From contig CAYNRE010000005.1 of NCBI GenBank assembly GCA_964399535.1, positions 124,001-188,000 of the forward strand: DNA of 64,000 bases, given 5' to 3'. The stretch is from CAYNRE01 sp964399535 (GTDB taxonomy: Bacteria; Planctomycetota; Planctomycetia; Pirellulales; CAYNRE01). How positions within the stretch are numbered: the stretch's first letter is position 1; each line of letters begins with the position of its first letter. The notes under the pieces were generated by a model. The model did no database searches, was not told the origin of the DNA, and saw nothing but the letters and a program-made list of their open reading frames with translations. The translations under genes were made by a program, and so were the position numbers. Of the stretch, positions 45,467 to 54,927 are shown piece after piece.

Positions 45467-45944
45467 GGTCTGTACACTCCTTGCGAGCGGGCGCGCCAAG
45501 ACCCGGTGGCGACTTCCTTGTCGCAATCTTCAGAGGGACTCGGCAGAGGTGGTCACCCGCAAGGCAACTGGCGCGCCGCTAGGCTTCGGAAGGATCGCAC
45601 GCCGCGCCTTCGCAGAGTGTTTAACTACTGCAAAAGGCGCCCTTTCGGCAAGGCGAGAAAATCTTTCCGGGGGGCGCCCCGAAAGCCCGGGGCCCTCGCG
45701 CAGCCGCGGCCTCGCTCGGTAAAAACTACAAGCATTCGCGTAAGAAAGCGCTCCAAAGCCTTGGCTCCCCCCGGGCCCCTCCCGGCGGCCGCTGCTACGC
45801 TGGGCAGCTTGGGCCGAAGGGGCGGCTTTCCCAGGCGCAAGAGAAAGGCCGCGGCCGTGTCTCCGCGAGAGAGACAGCCGGCCACGGCCTGGTTCCATGC
45901 ACCGCGCGGCACCCTGGTGCCGATCGGCGGGCGAAAAGCCGTTG
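45467..45944. other. intergenic region between two small minus-strand genes
   Basis: This 478-bp region holds a long terminator hairpin (listed separately) near its upper end. The remaining part, 45467-45838, has no recognisable gene; it is rich in G/C runs and short inverted repeats (for example around 45640-45690), but no known RNA family was recognised. Confidence 0.45.
45839..45889 (-). terminator. intrinsic terminator of the 189-residue exported protein gene
   Basis: On the minus strand a 17-bp stem with one G-T pair and a 2-nt bulge (arms 45847-45863 and 45871-45889) is followed by TTTCTCTT, about 56 bp after the stop. Confidence 0.6.
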
Positions 45945-46514
45945 CTAGTTCAGCAGCTTCTCGGCGCCCGCGATGATGTCGTTGATCTGGTTGTCGCTGA
46001 GCGAGTCGGCCTCGAGCGCGATGTTCTGCATCACCTTGCCTTGCGCGCAGAGCAACACGGTCACATCGGCATCGGCGCTCAGCCGGTAGTCGGCAGGCCC
46101 GTCTTCGGATTCGACCGGCACGACCAGGGCCACGTGCTCGATCTGCTCACTGGAACCGAGCGACTTGGCAGCCTTTTCCAACTCGCTCCGCTCTCCGCCG
46201 ACAAAATTCACGAAGGCAGCCAGCTTCTGAGCCTTGTGGGCAGCCACGGTGGCATCGAGCTTCTTGGCCAGCTTGGCCACGCCGTCGTTCTTGGCCCGGG
46301 TGAACACCATCACCATCGGCCGGCTGCCGTACTTGCAGCGATAGCAGAGTTCCTCGCCCTGATCGACCCCGTCGCCGACGGCGCCCGCTACCTTCACTAC
46401 CTCGAAGGGAGCAAGCGGAGCGCCCACCGAGGGGCCGCTCTTCAACTCGGCCGCGACCACGGCGGCGGCCCAACCCAACGATGCCAACGCAACTAGGCTC
46501 AACACGCTTTTCAT
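45945..46514 (-). CDS. exported thioredoxin-like protein, unknown function
   Basis: A 189-residue protein with a signal peptide (1-22) and a C57-x2-C60 motif (ELCYRCKYG) followed by RPMVMVFTRAKNDGVAKLAKKLDATVAAHKAQKLAAFVNFVG, which resembles the strand-helix order of a thioredoxin-like fold with CxxC placed before the first strand. Relatives are found as conserved exported proteins in planctomycetes, so a redox role is possible but not shown. AGGAGA precedes the ATG at 46514. Confidence 0.75.
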   Translation of the reverse strand: MKSVLSLVALASLGWAAAVVAAELKSGPSVGAPLAPFEVVKVAGAVGDGVDQGEELCYRCKYGSRPMVMVFTRAKNDGVAKLAKKLDATVAAHKAQKLAAFVNFVGGERSELEKAAKSLGSSEQIEHVALVVPVESEDGPADYRLSADADVTVLLCAQGKVMQNIALEADSLSDNQINDIIAGAEKLLN

Positions 46515-46877
46515 GCTCTCGTCTCCTGAAATGAAACTGCTCGCGGGCCACATCGGCCCTTCGCCCCGAATTGGAAACTTCCTGGTACCTGACCTTGGGG
46601 CCGCGTGGGGGGTGAGCACCCAGTTGGCCCCGACCTTTCAACTTCACACACCTCGGCCCTGCCCCGCCGCGGCGGACCCACCTGTTACGCGGTCTGCGGT
46701 CCAGCGGTTCAAGTTACCCGAGGGAAATTCACATTCTCCCTTCCGGCGCCACCACCCCGTTCGCAATGCCCCCCGCTGGCGACACGTTCACTGTGCGAAG
46801 TTCGTTTCACCCTGGGCATTCTGCCAGCGTTGTCCCCTTGCGTGCAACCAAGCGCCTCCGGCGCCGGGTACCACGCG
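46515..46877. other. intergenic region after the xanthine dehydrogenase operon
   Basis: This 363-bp gap follows the MoaD-like gene and contains the promoter of the thioredoxin-like gene. I see no terminator with a T-run and no small gene. Confidence 0.4.
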
Positions 46878-47141
46878 CTATCCTCCGCCAATGGCTGGCA
46901 GAAAGTGAACTTCGCTCGCGGGCCCCACCTTGGTCGCCAATCCCCGGTTGGAAATCACTCCATCGACCGAAACCGCCAGGCCCGAGGCCAGGGCGTCGTT
47001 CTTGACCAGTTGCTCGGCCATGCCCGGGCAGGCGGCCTCGAGTTGAACTACGAGCTGCCGTACCGAGCCCCCGTCGAGCTGGAACTGTTTTTGTCCGCCG
47101 GCCAGGCTTCGCAGCGGCGCCGGAATAAAAACCGTGGCCAT
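46878..47141 (-). CDS. MoaD/ThiS-family sulfur carrier protein
   Basis: An 87-residue beta-grasp protein ending in AIGGG, with the C-terminal Gly-Gly that MoaD or ThiS family members need for adenylation and thiocarboxylate formation (an extra terminal Gly is present). VRQLVVQLEAACPGMAEQLV and LAVSVDGV match the family fold. It sits 85 bp downstream of the molybdenum subunit gene and in the same direction, so a MoaD-like role in cofactor maturation for this enzyme is likely; a ThiS-type role is less likely by context. ATG at 47141 with GGTGGGGG just upstream. Confidence 0.8.
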   Translation of the reverse strand: MATVFIPAPLRSLAGGQKQFQLDGGSVRQLVVQLEAACPGMAEQLVKNDALASGLAVSVDGVISNRGLATKVGPASEVHFLPAIGGG

Positions 47142-47226
47142 CCCCCACCGGTGCGGCGGCTGCCGCGGGTTCTTGGTTATGAAATCCGTATCTCGAGTCG
47201 ACGACGGCACGGGCCCGCCGGCGATC

Positions 47227-49503
47227 TTACTTGGTCGCGGCCTGGTGCCGCTCGATGGCCGCCAGCAGACGCGGCGGCGACATGGGCAATTCGCTCATCC
47301 GCACCCCCGTGGCCTTGTGCAGCGCAATCGCCAGCGTCGCGGGCGGGGGCACGATCGGCGTTTCGCCCACGCCGCGCACTCCGTAGGGGTGGCTTGGGTT
47401 GGGCACCTCGACGATGATCGTCTCGATCATCGGCAAGTCGAGCGCCGTCGGCATGCGGTAGTCGAGATAACTGGCATTCTGCATCCGGCCTTGCGCGTCG
47501 AACAAGTACTCTTCATTCAATGCCCAGCCGATGCCTTGCACCGAGCCCCCCTGCATCTGGCCTTCGACGTAACTGGGGTGAATCGCCTTGCCGGCATCTT
47601 GAATCGCCGTGTAGCGCAGGATGGTGACTTTGCCCGTTTCCGGATCAACTTCCACGTCGGCAATGTGGGCGCCGAAACCGTTGGTCGACCCCTGGGGATC
47701 GACCGACGCACGGCCCGTGATCATGCCGCCGGTTTCCGGCAGCTTCGCGGCCAGTTCGGCAAAGGTGTTCGACTTTTTGCCGTGGGAAAACTTCCCCTCG
47801 GCGAATTCCACCTGTTCGGCCAGGCACTCCCAAAGCTGGGCCGCCCGTTCTTTCATTTGAGCGATGATATCGAGCCCCGCCTGGTAGGCGGCCAGCCCCG
47901 TGGCGAAGGTCACCCGGCTCCCGCCGGTCACGTCGGTGTAACCCACGCTGTCGGTGTCGGCCACCTGGGGCAAGACCGCCTCGGCGGTGATGCCGAGGGT
48001 TTCGGCCAGTTGCATCGCCACGCTGGTGCGCGTGCCGCCGATATCGGTCGACCCCTCGATCAGCGTTACCGTGCCGTCGGGATTCACATGGGCGGTGCAA
48101 CTCGACTTGAGCCCGATGTTGAACCAAAAGCCGCAGGCCACGCCCCGGCCCCGGTTGGGCCCGCTAAGCGGCGAGCGCCAATGCTCGCTCGCACGAGCCG
48201 CTTCGAGCACCTCGACCAACCCAATCCGCGGATACACGGGCCCATCGACCCGGCGGGTTCCCTCGCGGGCCGCGTTCCGCAAGCGGAACTCGAGCGGGTC
48301 CAGGCCCAGCTTCTCGGCCAACTCGTCCATCACGCATTCGGTGGCCAGCGCCGCCTGGGTCGAACCCGGCGCGCGGTAGGCGGCGGTCTTCGGTTTGTTG
48401 AGCACCACGTCGAATCCGTCGACCCGGGCGTTGGGAATCTCGTAACAACTGAACACGCACATGCAGCCGGGGCCGATCATGCCCCCGGGATACGCGCCGG
48501 CGTCGTAGGCCAGCCAGGCCTCGCCGGCCGTCAGGCGGCCATCGCGTTTGGCGCCCAGCTTGACCCGCACGCACGAGCCCGGCGTGGGGCCGGTTCCCTC
48601 GAACACCTCGTCGCGGGCCATGGCAATCTTGACCGGCCGGCCGCACTGTCGGCTGAGCAGCGCCGCGACCGGCTCGACATAGACGGGTATTTTGCCGCCG
48701 AAGCCGCCGCCAATTTCGCAGGGCACCACGGTCACCCGGGAAACCGGAATCTGCAGCAGTTCGGCCGTTTGCTGCCGACAAGTGAACGAACCCTGGGTCG
48801 AGGCCCAAATCTTCAAGTGGCCGTCCGAGTTCCAGAGGGCCGTGGCCACGTGGGGCTCGATATAGCCCTGGTGTACGCTGGCCGTGTGAAACTCGCGCTC
48901 GACGACCACGTCGGCCTCGGCCAGCCCCGCCGCCAGGTCGCCCTGTTCGAACTGAATGTGCAGCGATACGTTCGTGGGCCCCGACGAGCCCGTCCCCAGC
49001 CCGGCGGTGGTCAACCCCTGGTGCAAAATCGGGGCATCCGGCTTCATGGCGTCGAGCACCCAGGTCACCGCGGGCAGGGGCTCGTACTCCACCTGGATCA
49101 GCTTCAGGGCCTGTTCGGCCAGGTGAATGTCGCGGGCCGCCACGGCGGCCACGGCGTGGCCCTTGTACAGCACCTTGTCGTGCGCCAAGCAGTTGCCCGC
49201 CAGGTGCGCCAGGTTAATCGCTCCCTCGCCCAGTTCGGCGATTTTGTCTTTCAGGTCCGGCCAATCGGCGCCGGTTACCACGGCGTAGACCCCCGGCAGC
49301 TTCTTGGCGGCACTGGTGTCGATTCGCACGATGCGGGCGTGCGCGTGCGGGCTTCGCAAGATCTTGCCATGGGCCATGCCCGGCAGTTGCAGATCGTTGC
49401 CGTAGACGGCCCGGCCGGTCACCTTGTCGACGCCGTCGTGGCGAATGGGCCGGGTGCCGAGCACCTGGTACGCGGGTTGGCCGCCTGCTGCCGACATTTT
49501 CAT
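47227..49503 (-). CDS. xanthine dehydrogenase family, molybdopterin-binding subunit
   Basis: A 758-residue molybdenum hydroxylase large subunit, normal size. Motifs include GGGFGGK (in PCEIGGGFGGKIPVYVEP), the MCD/Mo-contacting AYRAPGSTQAALATE and QGIGWALNEEYL, and a C-terminal GVGETPIVPPPATLA that supplies the active-site glutamate (E in GETP). Substrate class (purine, aldehyde, CO, hydroxybenzoyl-CoA) cannot be told; the CO dehydrogenase loop VAYxCSFR is not seen, so it is not CoxL form I. ATG at 49503 after GAGGAGA. Co-transcribed with the FeS and FAD genes upstream. Confidence 0.92.
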   Translation of the reverse strand: MKMSAAGGQPAYQVLGTRPIRHDGVDKVTGRAVYGNDLQLPGMAHGKILRSPHAHARIVRIDTSAAKKLPGVYAVVTGADWPDLKDKIAELGEGAINLAHLAGNCLAHDKVLYKGHAVAAVAARDIHLAEQALKLIQVEYEPLPAVTWVLDAMKPDAPILHQGLTTAGLGTGSSGPTNVSLHIQFEQGDLAAGLAEADVVVEREFHTASVHQGYIEPHVATALWNSDGHLKIWASTQGSFTCRQQTAELLQIPVSRVTVVPCEIGGGFGGKIPVYVEPVAALLSRQCGRPVKIAMARDEVFEGTGPTPGSCVRVKLGAKRDGRLTAGEAWLAYDAGAYPGGMIGPGCMCVFSCYEIPNARVDGFDVVLNKPKTAAYRAPGSTQAALATECVMDELAEKLGLDPLEFRLRNAAREGTRRVDGPVYPRIGLVEVLEAARASEHWRSPLSGPNRGRGVACGFWFNIGLKSSCTAHVNPDGTVTLIEGSTDIGGTRTSVAMQLAETLGITAEAVLPQVADTDSVGYTDVTGGSRVTFATGLAAYQAGLDIIAQMKERAAQLWECLAEQVEFAEGKFSHGKKSNTFAELAAKLPETGGMITGRASVDPQGSTNGFGAHIADVEVDPETGKVTILRYTAIQDAGKAIHPSYVEGQMQGGSVQGIGWALNEEYLFDAQGRMQNASYLDYRMPTALDLPMIETIIVEVPNPSHPYGVRGVGETPIVPPPATLAIALHKATGVRMSELPMSPPRLLAAIERHQAATK

Positions 49504-49650
49504 GTCCGAGTCTCCTCGGTGAAGTCTTCTTCGAAGGGGATTAGGTGCCCGGTTTGCTCGTATTTGCCTGCTGATGCTCGAATCGGGTTCGCCTCGCCTG
49601 GTGCCTGGCCCGCCCACCAGGCGAACGCCGGCTTCCAGCGGTGCGCGAAA

Positions 49651-50145
49651 CTACTTTGCCGGGACCGAACTGGTTTCCAAACGCTCGGCCGCGTGCTGGA
49701 CGGCCCGAATGATCTTGTCGTAGCCGGTGCACCGGCAGAGATTGTTGGCCAGATAGAGGCGAATCTCGTGCTCGCTGGGCCGCGGATTGCGATCCAACAG
49801 GGCCTTGGCCGCCACCAGAAAACCGGGCGTGCAAATGCCGCACTGCAGCGCGGCGTCTTCCAGAAAACATTGCTGAACCGGGTGCAAATGCCCCTGTTGA
49901 GCCAGCCCTTCGACCGTTTCGATCTGAGAGCCTTCGACCTCGACGGCCAACACCAGGCAGCTATTGACGGGCACACCGCCCAGCAGCACGGTACATGCGC
50001 CGCAGTTGCCGTTGTTGCAGCCTTCCTTGGCCCCGGTCAGGCGGAGCGTATCGCGAAGCACCTCGAGCAGGCTCTGCCGCGGCTGGCAGAGAAACTCGGT
50101 GAGCTCGCCGTTGATTGTGACCGAAACCTGTGTCTGCTTCGCCAT
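49651..50145 (-). CDS. (2Fe-2S)-binding subunit of xanthine dehydrogenase family enzyme
   Basis: A 164-residue protein with two [2Fe-2S] sites. The plant-ferredoxin-like site has C43, C48, C51 and C63 (CNNGNCGACTVLL). The C-terminal helical site has C102, C105, C137 and C139 (QCGICTPGFL and LCRCTGY). Length and motif spacing match the small subunit of molybdenum hydroxylases. It passes electrons between the Mo subunit and the FAD subunit encoded on either side. Confidence 0.95.
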   Translation of the reverse strand: MAKQTQVSVTINGELTEFLCQPRQSLLEVLRDTLRLTGAKEGCNNGNCGACTVLLGGVPVNSCLVLAVEVEGSQIETVEGLAQQGHLHPVQQCFLEDAALQCGICTPGFLVAAKALLDRNPRPSEHEIRLYLANNLCRCTGYDKIIRAVQHAAERLETSSVPAK

Positions 50146-50311
50146 GCCGAGCGACCACCTTCCCGAAACGTCGGTTCTCGAATTGAATTGCCGCCGCCAT
50201 CGGCCGGCCCCGGCCAGCCCTGCCTAGGTTTTGGCCCCGCGATTTCCCGGGCCCAGCCCTTTCCTTGGCACAGCCCTTTCCCTGGCTTAAACGAATCGCA
50301 GTCGGCCCGAA

Positions 50312-51202
50312 CTAATGGCCTTGGATACTCGCCCCTGTGGCACGCGCCACCGCCTGGACCAAGGCCCGCTTGGTCAACACGCCGACCAGGTGCGTGCGGT
50401 AGTCGGCCGGGCCACGGCGATCGCTGATCGGCCGCGCAGCCGCTCGGGCCAGTTCTCCGGCGCGGGCGAACGTGGCCTCACCGGCCGGCTGCCCCGCCAG
50501 ATAGTCGCTCGCCTCTTGGGCAATCACCGCCGTGGGTGCGACGGCCCCCAGGGCCACGCACCCCGACTTGACCGTCTTGCCCGCGGAATCGAGTTGCACG
50601 CTTACGCCGACCCCGACGACGGCGATATCCATTTCGTTACGCGGAATGAACCGCAAATACGCCGAACTGCCCCGCGACACCGGGGCGGGGAGCTCCAAGG
50701 CCACCAGAAATTCCCCCCGGCCCAACTGGTTCTTGCCGGGCCCGGTGCAGAACTCGGCCACGGGCACGCTCCGCGGGCCACCGGGTCCGGCGATGTGGGC
50801 CACGGCCCCCAGGGCGATCATGGCCGGCACCGAGTCGGCCGCCGGCGACGAATTGCACAGGTTGCCCCCCAGGCTGGCGCGACTCTGAATCTGCCAACCG
50901 CCGATAATTCGAGCGGCGTCGACTAGCCCGGGGTAAGCCGCCCCCAGCTCGACATGGTCGTAAATCTGGTAGCACGGCACCGCCGCGCCGATCCGCCAGG
51001 CCCCGCCGGAGAGCGCGGTGATCTCCATCAGGTCGGGAATCTTCTTGACGTCGACCACCAACGAGGCATCGCGCTGCCCCTCGCGCAATTGCACGAGAAT
51101 GTCGGTTCCCCCGGCCAAGACCCGGGCCCGATCCCCTTGGGCGGCCAACAGGCTCACCGCTTCGTCAACACTGGTCGCCGCCGCGTAGTCGAATTCCTTC
51201 AA
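50312..51202 (-). CDS. FAD-binding subunit of xanthine dehydrogenase family enzyme
   Basis: A 296-residue FAD-binding subunit and first gene of the four-gene molybdenum hydroxylase operon. FAD-contacting motifs are AGGTDILVQLREG near residue 30 and ASLGGNLCNSSPAAD near residue 108. The start is inferred as TTG at 51202: the peptide begins LKEFDYAAATSVDEAVSLL like related subunits, AAGGGAG lies 6 nt upstream, and a longer frame has no support. The gene is followed by the 2Fe-2S subunit gene 166 bp later. Confidence 0.9.
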   Translation of the reverse strand: MKEFDYAAATSVDEAVSLLAAQGDRARVLAGGTDILVQLREGQRDASLVVDVKKIPDLMEITALSGGAWRIGAAVPCYQIYDHVELGAAYPGLVDAARIIGGWQIQSRASLGGNLCNSSPAADSVPAMIALGAVAHIAGPGGPRSVPVAEFCTGPGKNQLGRGEFLVALELPAPVSRGSSAYLRFIPRNEMDIAVVGVGVSVQLDSAGKTVKSGCVALGAVAPTAVIAQEASDYLAGQPAGEATFARAGELARAAARPISDRRGPADYRTHLVGVLTKRALVQAVARATGASIQGH

Positions 51203-51717
51203 ACCAGACTCCCTTTCCGCCAAAGGCACCAAGGCCGAGGGGGCCCTTCTCCGGGCCCCGGGCGAAACCCGTACCGACTTCCCCCGATCGGCCCAGCCGG
51301 GGGCCGCCGGATTGTTGCCGAGCGAGAAGTATCCGGTGGCCGGCAGAGGGGTGTCAAGCAGCCGTCACGCGACGGACTCGCCAGTTAGAACGGATTCCAT
51401 CGCGCGGCCAAACCGAATTCCGACCCGTTCGATGCCGAGGGCGCCTCGGCAAGGATGGTCTTCGAACGCCGGCTGCCCAAACCCGACCCCCAAAGCGAGC
51501 GGCTCGCGTCTGGGTCGCGCCGAGTGGCGGTCGGCGGCCCCACCGACAAGCAACCACCCAGTGATCTGCCCGACAGGAACCGGAGCGTCTTAAGGTTTCG
51601 CGAAAAAGAAGCTCGCCGCTGGAAACGGCCCACCGGGTCGCTAGGATACAAACCAATTCAGCGGGGTAGATCAGGGTTGAGCGCGGCGGATGGGTCAGCG
51701 GGGACCGCGCATCGTGT
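51203..51717. other. divergent intergenic region, molybdenum hydroxylase operon / zinc-ribbon peptide
   Basis: This 515-bp region should hold the promoter of the xanthine-dehydrogenase-like operon and that of the plus-strand gene at 51718. It has no supported gene. I saw neither a molybdate riboswitch-like fold nor a clear operator. Confidence 0.4.
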
Positions 51718-51936
51718 ATGGGCTATCGTCGCGCCAATTATCCTTGCGAGCGCTGCGGCAAGTGGACTCCCCACACGCGCCGCTCCACGCGCATCAACCA
51801 CTCGCTGCAACTCATCTTGACCGTGGTGACGCTGGGGCTTTGGGGTTTTGTTTGGCTAGCCCTGACCCTCCGGCGATACTTTCGGGGCCCCGAGCCCTGG
51901 CGATGCGCCCATTGCGGCGAACCGATGTTCGGTTAG
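51718..51936 (+). CDS. small zinc-ribbon membrane protein
   Basis: A 72-residue protein with two CxxC pairs, C10/C13 near the start and C63/C66 near the end (PWRCAHCGEP), and one membrane helix between them (about 30-50). The two pairs, one on each side of the helix, could form a zinc knot only if the helix is a hairpin or re-entrant; otherwise they face opposite sides. Not a family I can name. It has no strong ribosome-binding site, and the gene is 124 bp upstream of the large membrane protein gene. Confidence 0.55.
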   Translation: MGYRRANYPCERCGKWTPHTRRSTRINHSLQLILTVVTLGLWGFVWLALTLRRYFRGPEPWRCAHCGEPMFG

Positions 51937-52059
51937 TCGCCCGGCGGCCCGCCGAGCCAGGTACGGTCCCACCACGGCGATAAGTGGGGCGCGGGGCGAT
52001 CGAGTCCCCGTGGCTCACTTTCCCTAACGCTTGCCCGCGCTTCGAGGAGCTATCCGCCG

Positions 52060-54021
52060 ATGCTCGTTTCGCCGCTTGGTCTTTGGTCGGTGTTGCTGGT
52101 CGCCCTGTCGCTCTCGATCGGCTGGGGAATCCGCGGCAATTACGGTCATGAGCTGGGGGCCGCCTTCCCCGGGGCGCTAGCCGCCATCGCCGCCTGCCTG
52201 GTCTCGGCCCGCTCCGATTGGCAGCAGCGCGTGGCCCACTTCGCGCTCTTCGGCGGACTAGGTTGGACCTTTGGCGGCTCGATCAGCTACATGATGGTGA
52301 TCGGCTATACCCATAGCGGACAGCTCGAAACGGAGGTGTTCGGGTTCGCCGGTCTGTTTCTCATCGGGTTTCTCTGGGGTTCGTTCGGCGGCGCCGGCAC
52401 CGTCGTACCGGCCGTGCTCGACCGCGCCCGGCTCTACCAGTGGTACCGCGCCTTGCCGGCGCTGGTGGTGGTGTGGCTGGTGCTTTACGCCGGGCTGCCG
52501 GCGCTGATCGATCGCTTGCAAACCGCCGAAGGCGCCATGCGCCGCCAGGAAAGCTCGCTGTATTGGTTCGACGCCGACTGGCTTTCGGCCCTGACCGTGC
52601 TGCTGGCCGCGGTGGTTTACGACCTGGTGCGGCGCCGTTTCGCCGGGGTGCTCGAACTGGGGTTGGCCACCACTTTGGGTGCCGGCCTGGGGTGGGCCGC
52701 GCAACAGCTCATCGAGCGCGCGGGGCTGGCGCCCAGCTTGACCGGCCTGTTGGTTCGGCCTCAAGGAGACCTGGAAAACTTTCCCGCGGAAAAGCTGGTT
52801 ACCAACTGGCCCAACTTTTTCTCCACCCACCCCGAGCACGTGGGCTGGCTGTGTGGGCTGGCGCTGGGGCTTGCGGTTTACCTCGGGCGCAAGCACCGTC
52901 CCGAGGGTTTGATTCGCCTGGCCAGCTACCTCTCGGGCGGTTGGCTCTTGGCCTTTCTGGTGCTGCCCGTCTTGGCCGGGGTGCGGCTCACGCCACCCCG
53001 TAGCGACGACTGGGCCGGAATTCTCGGCGCCTTCCTGGGGCTGCTGGTCTTCTGCTACCAGGAAAAACTACCCCAGGTGGCCTGGGCCGCCATCGTGGCG
53101 GGCACGGTCGGCGGGCTGGGCTTCTCCGGCACGGCCGCGATCAAGCTGGCGATGATTTCGCTGGGCAACCCTCACCTCGAGGCCGACCCCGCCGTGGTCG
53201 CCTCCTGGAAACACTGGCAATCGGCCAATTGGCACAGCTTTCTGGAGCAAACCTACGGCTTCATCAACGGCCTGGGAATCGCGCTGGTCATGGGTTTGCT
53301 GGCCCGCCGCAACCCGCCGCTCGACGATCAGGCCCCGCGCCAGCGCTGGACCGAGGTGTTGGCCGTGACGCTCTCGCTGCCGCTGCTGGCCTACGTGAAC
53401 CTGGTCAAGAACGTGAACGACTGGACGCGCGGCGATCCCGGTGCTTACCGGGCAATGCCCGAGACGATGAAAGCCCCCTGGTGGCCGGCAGGCGAGGGCT
53501 GGAACTGGCCCGCCTGGGAGTGGACCGCCTGGGGTTGGTTCAACTTTTTCTTCGGCATCGCCTCGGCAGCCATTGTGTTGCTTCTGCTGGCCCACCTCCG
53601 GCGGCCGATCGCCCTGCTGCCCTCGGCCTGGTTGGGGCGCGGACAACTGCTGTACCTGGTGCTGCTCTGGACGTTTGTAATCGGAAACTTTGGGAAGGCC
53701 CTGGCGGGCTTTCACGAGTCACGCCTTTTGACCGAGGGGGTGATTCTGGTCCATGCCGTCCTCGCCTCGGCGCTGGTACTGCTGGTTCCCCGCGCCGGCG
53801 CCGCCCCCCGGGGGGCGCCGGGCACCCCGGTTCCCTCGCGGCTTGCCTGGGCGGCGGCCGGGCTGGTGCTGGCCATCGCGCTGGCGATTCCGGCCGAAAC
53901 CTGGGTCGTGCGCTCGATCTACGGTGACCAGCCGGCCGGCCACTCCGGGAAAAACCTGCGATTCGGCCCAGAGGCCAACTGGCGGGTCGCCCCGATTCTC
54001 AAAGGTGAGCTGCACCGGTAG
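52060..54021 (+). CDS. large polytopic membrane protein, unknown function
   Basis: A 653-residue membrane protein with roughly fourteen hydrophobic segments. It opens with a helix followed by a conserved-looking GWGIRGNYGHELGAAFPGALAA and continues with GGLGWTFGGSISYMMVIGYTHSG. A charged, aromatic external segment lies at about residues 450-500 (NDWTRGDPGAYRAMPETMKAPWWPAGEGWNWP). I recognise no transporter or enzyme family. ATG at 52060 after a GAGGAG-type site. The sulfotransferase-like gene follows after 324 bp on the same strand. Confidence 0.75.
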   Translation: MLVSPLGLWSVLLVALSLSIGWGIRGNYGHELGAAFPGALAAIAACLVSARSDWQQRVAHFALFGGLGWTFGGSISYMMVIGYTHSGQLETEVFGFAGLFLIGFLWGSFGGAGTVVPAVLDRARLYQWYRALPALVVVWLVLYAGLPALIDRLQTAEGAMRRQESSLYWFDADWLSALTVLLAAVVYDLVRRRFAGVLELGLATTLGAGLGWAAQQLIERAGLAPSLTGLLVRPQGDLENFPAEKLVTNWPNFFSTHPEHVGWLCGLALGLAVYLGRKHRPEGLIRLASYLSGGWLLAFLVLPVLAGVRLTPPRSDDWAGILGAFLGLLVFCYQEKLPQVAWAAIVAGTVGGLGFSGTAAIKLAMISLGNPHLEADPAVVASWKHWQSANWHSFLEQTYGFINGLGIALVMGLLARRNPPLDDQAPRQRWTEVLAVTLSLPLLAYVNLVKNVNDWTRGDPGAYRAMPETMKAPWWPAGEGWNWPAWEWTAWGWFNFFFGIASAAIVLLLLAHLRRPIALLPSAWLGRGQLLYLVLLWTFVIGNFGKALAGFHESRLLTEGVILVHAVLASALVLLVPRAGAAPRGAPGTPVPSRLAWAAAGLVLAIALAIPAETWVVRSIYGDQPAGHSGKNLRFGPEANWRVAPILKGELHR

Positions 54022-54345
54022 AAATTTCGGTGAAAAGCCCGGGAAGTTCTGGCCCGCGTTGCTTGGGAATGACGGCCCCCCGCCTGTGTTGGCGACCCGA
54101 TTTCCTCTTCTCGGGCCGTGAAACCTGCTGCCCGATCGCTTCCCCTGCGGCACTCCGCCGCGAAAGGCGCCCGGGGGGCGGGACGCCTGACCTAGGACGC
54201 GATCACACAACCCGTGGGTACGAGGTTTCGGGGGCGTGGCCCGGTTGACGACCCCGACCCCCTCAAGCATGATGACGGCCTTGGCCTAAACGGCCTTCGG
54301 CCGGCCTGGCGGCCGGGCCCAGCCGAATCACAGGAGTGCGCTCAG
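54022..54345. other. intergenic region upstream of the sulfotransferase-like gene
   Basis: This 324-bp gap precedes a plus-strand gene and has no supported gene. Short GC-rich inverted repeats occur around 54080-54180; no clear promoter pair was seen. Confidence 0.35.
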
Positions 54346-54927
54346 GTGAGCAGTCGCGATTATCTGACGGTCGTTTCGGGGCTTCCCCGCTCGGGCACCT
54401 CGATGATGATGCGGATGCTCGAGCGAGGGGGAATGCCGGCCCTCGTCGACAACCTGCGTGTGGCCGACGACGATAACCCCAACGGCTACTACGAGTTCGA
54501 ACCGGTCAAGAAAACCAAGGAAGACGCCTCTTGGGTGGCCGAGGGCGTGGGCAAGGTGGTCAAGCTGGTCCACCTGATCATCCTCGACCTGCCGCTGGCC
54601 AGCCGGTACCGCGTGGTCTTCATGCGGCGACGGCTGGAGGAAGTGGTCAAATCGCAGGATGTGATGCTCGAGCGCCATGGCAAACAAACGGCCGACTTGC
54701 CCAAAGAGCGGCTGATGGATATTTACCGGGCGCAGTTGGCCAAGGTCACCGGGTACATGGACGCCCACCCCGACACGTTCGAATACGTCGAGATCGATTA
54801 CAACGAAATGCTTGCCAATCCTGCGTCTCAGATCGAACAACTGAGCGACTTTCTCGACGGTTTGGACACGGCCGCGATGGCCGCCGTGGTCGAGCCCTCG
54901 CTTTACCGCAACCGAGTTGCCAAGTAA
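54346..54927 (+). CDS. sulfotransferase-like P-loop protein
   Basis: A 193-residue protein related to cytosolic sulfotransferases. GLPRSGTSMMMRMLE at about 12-26 is the 5'-phosphosulfate-binding loop. The 3'-phosphate-binding Arg/Ser region corresponds to RVVFMRRRLEEVVKSQDVML. It is shorter than most sulfotransferases, so it may be a minimal form or a related P-loop protein. The start is the GTG at 54346, with GGAG about 10 nt upstream. Acceptor unknown. Confidence 0.75.
   Translation: MSSRDYLTVVSGLPRSGTSMMMRMLERGGMPALVDNLRVADDDNPNGYYEFEPVKKTKEDASWVAEGVGKVVKLVHLIILDLPLASRYRVVFMRRRLEEVVKSQDVMLERHGKQTADLPKERLMDIYRAQLAKVTGYMDAHPDTFEYVEIDYNEMLANPASQIEQLSDFLDGLDTAAMAAVVEPSLYRNRVAK

Noticed and set aside
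45467..45838. A structured RNA in the G/C-rich intergenic region, such as SRP RNA or a riboswitch
   Set aside because: I found no conserved core of SRP RNA, RNase P RNA, tmRNA or a known riboswitch; only the terminator hairpin above it is clear.
47134..50427. A very long open frame on the plus strand antisense to the molybdenum hydroxylase genes
   Set aside because: The minus strand encodes recognisable Mo and 2Fe-2S subunits with intact motifs. High GC content leaves few stops in antisense frames, and the plus-strand product is Arg/Gly/His-rich without a family.
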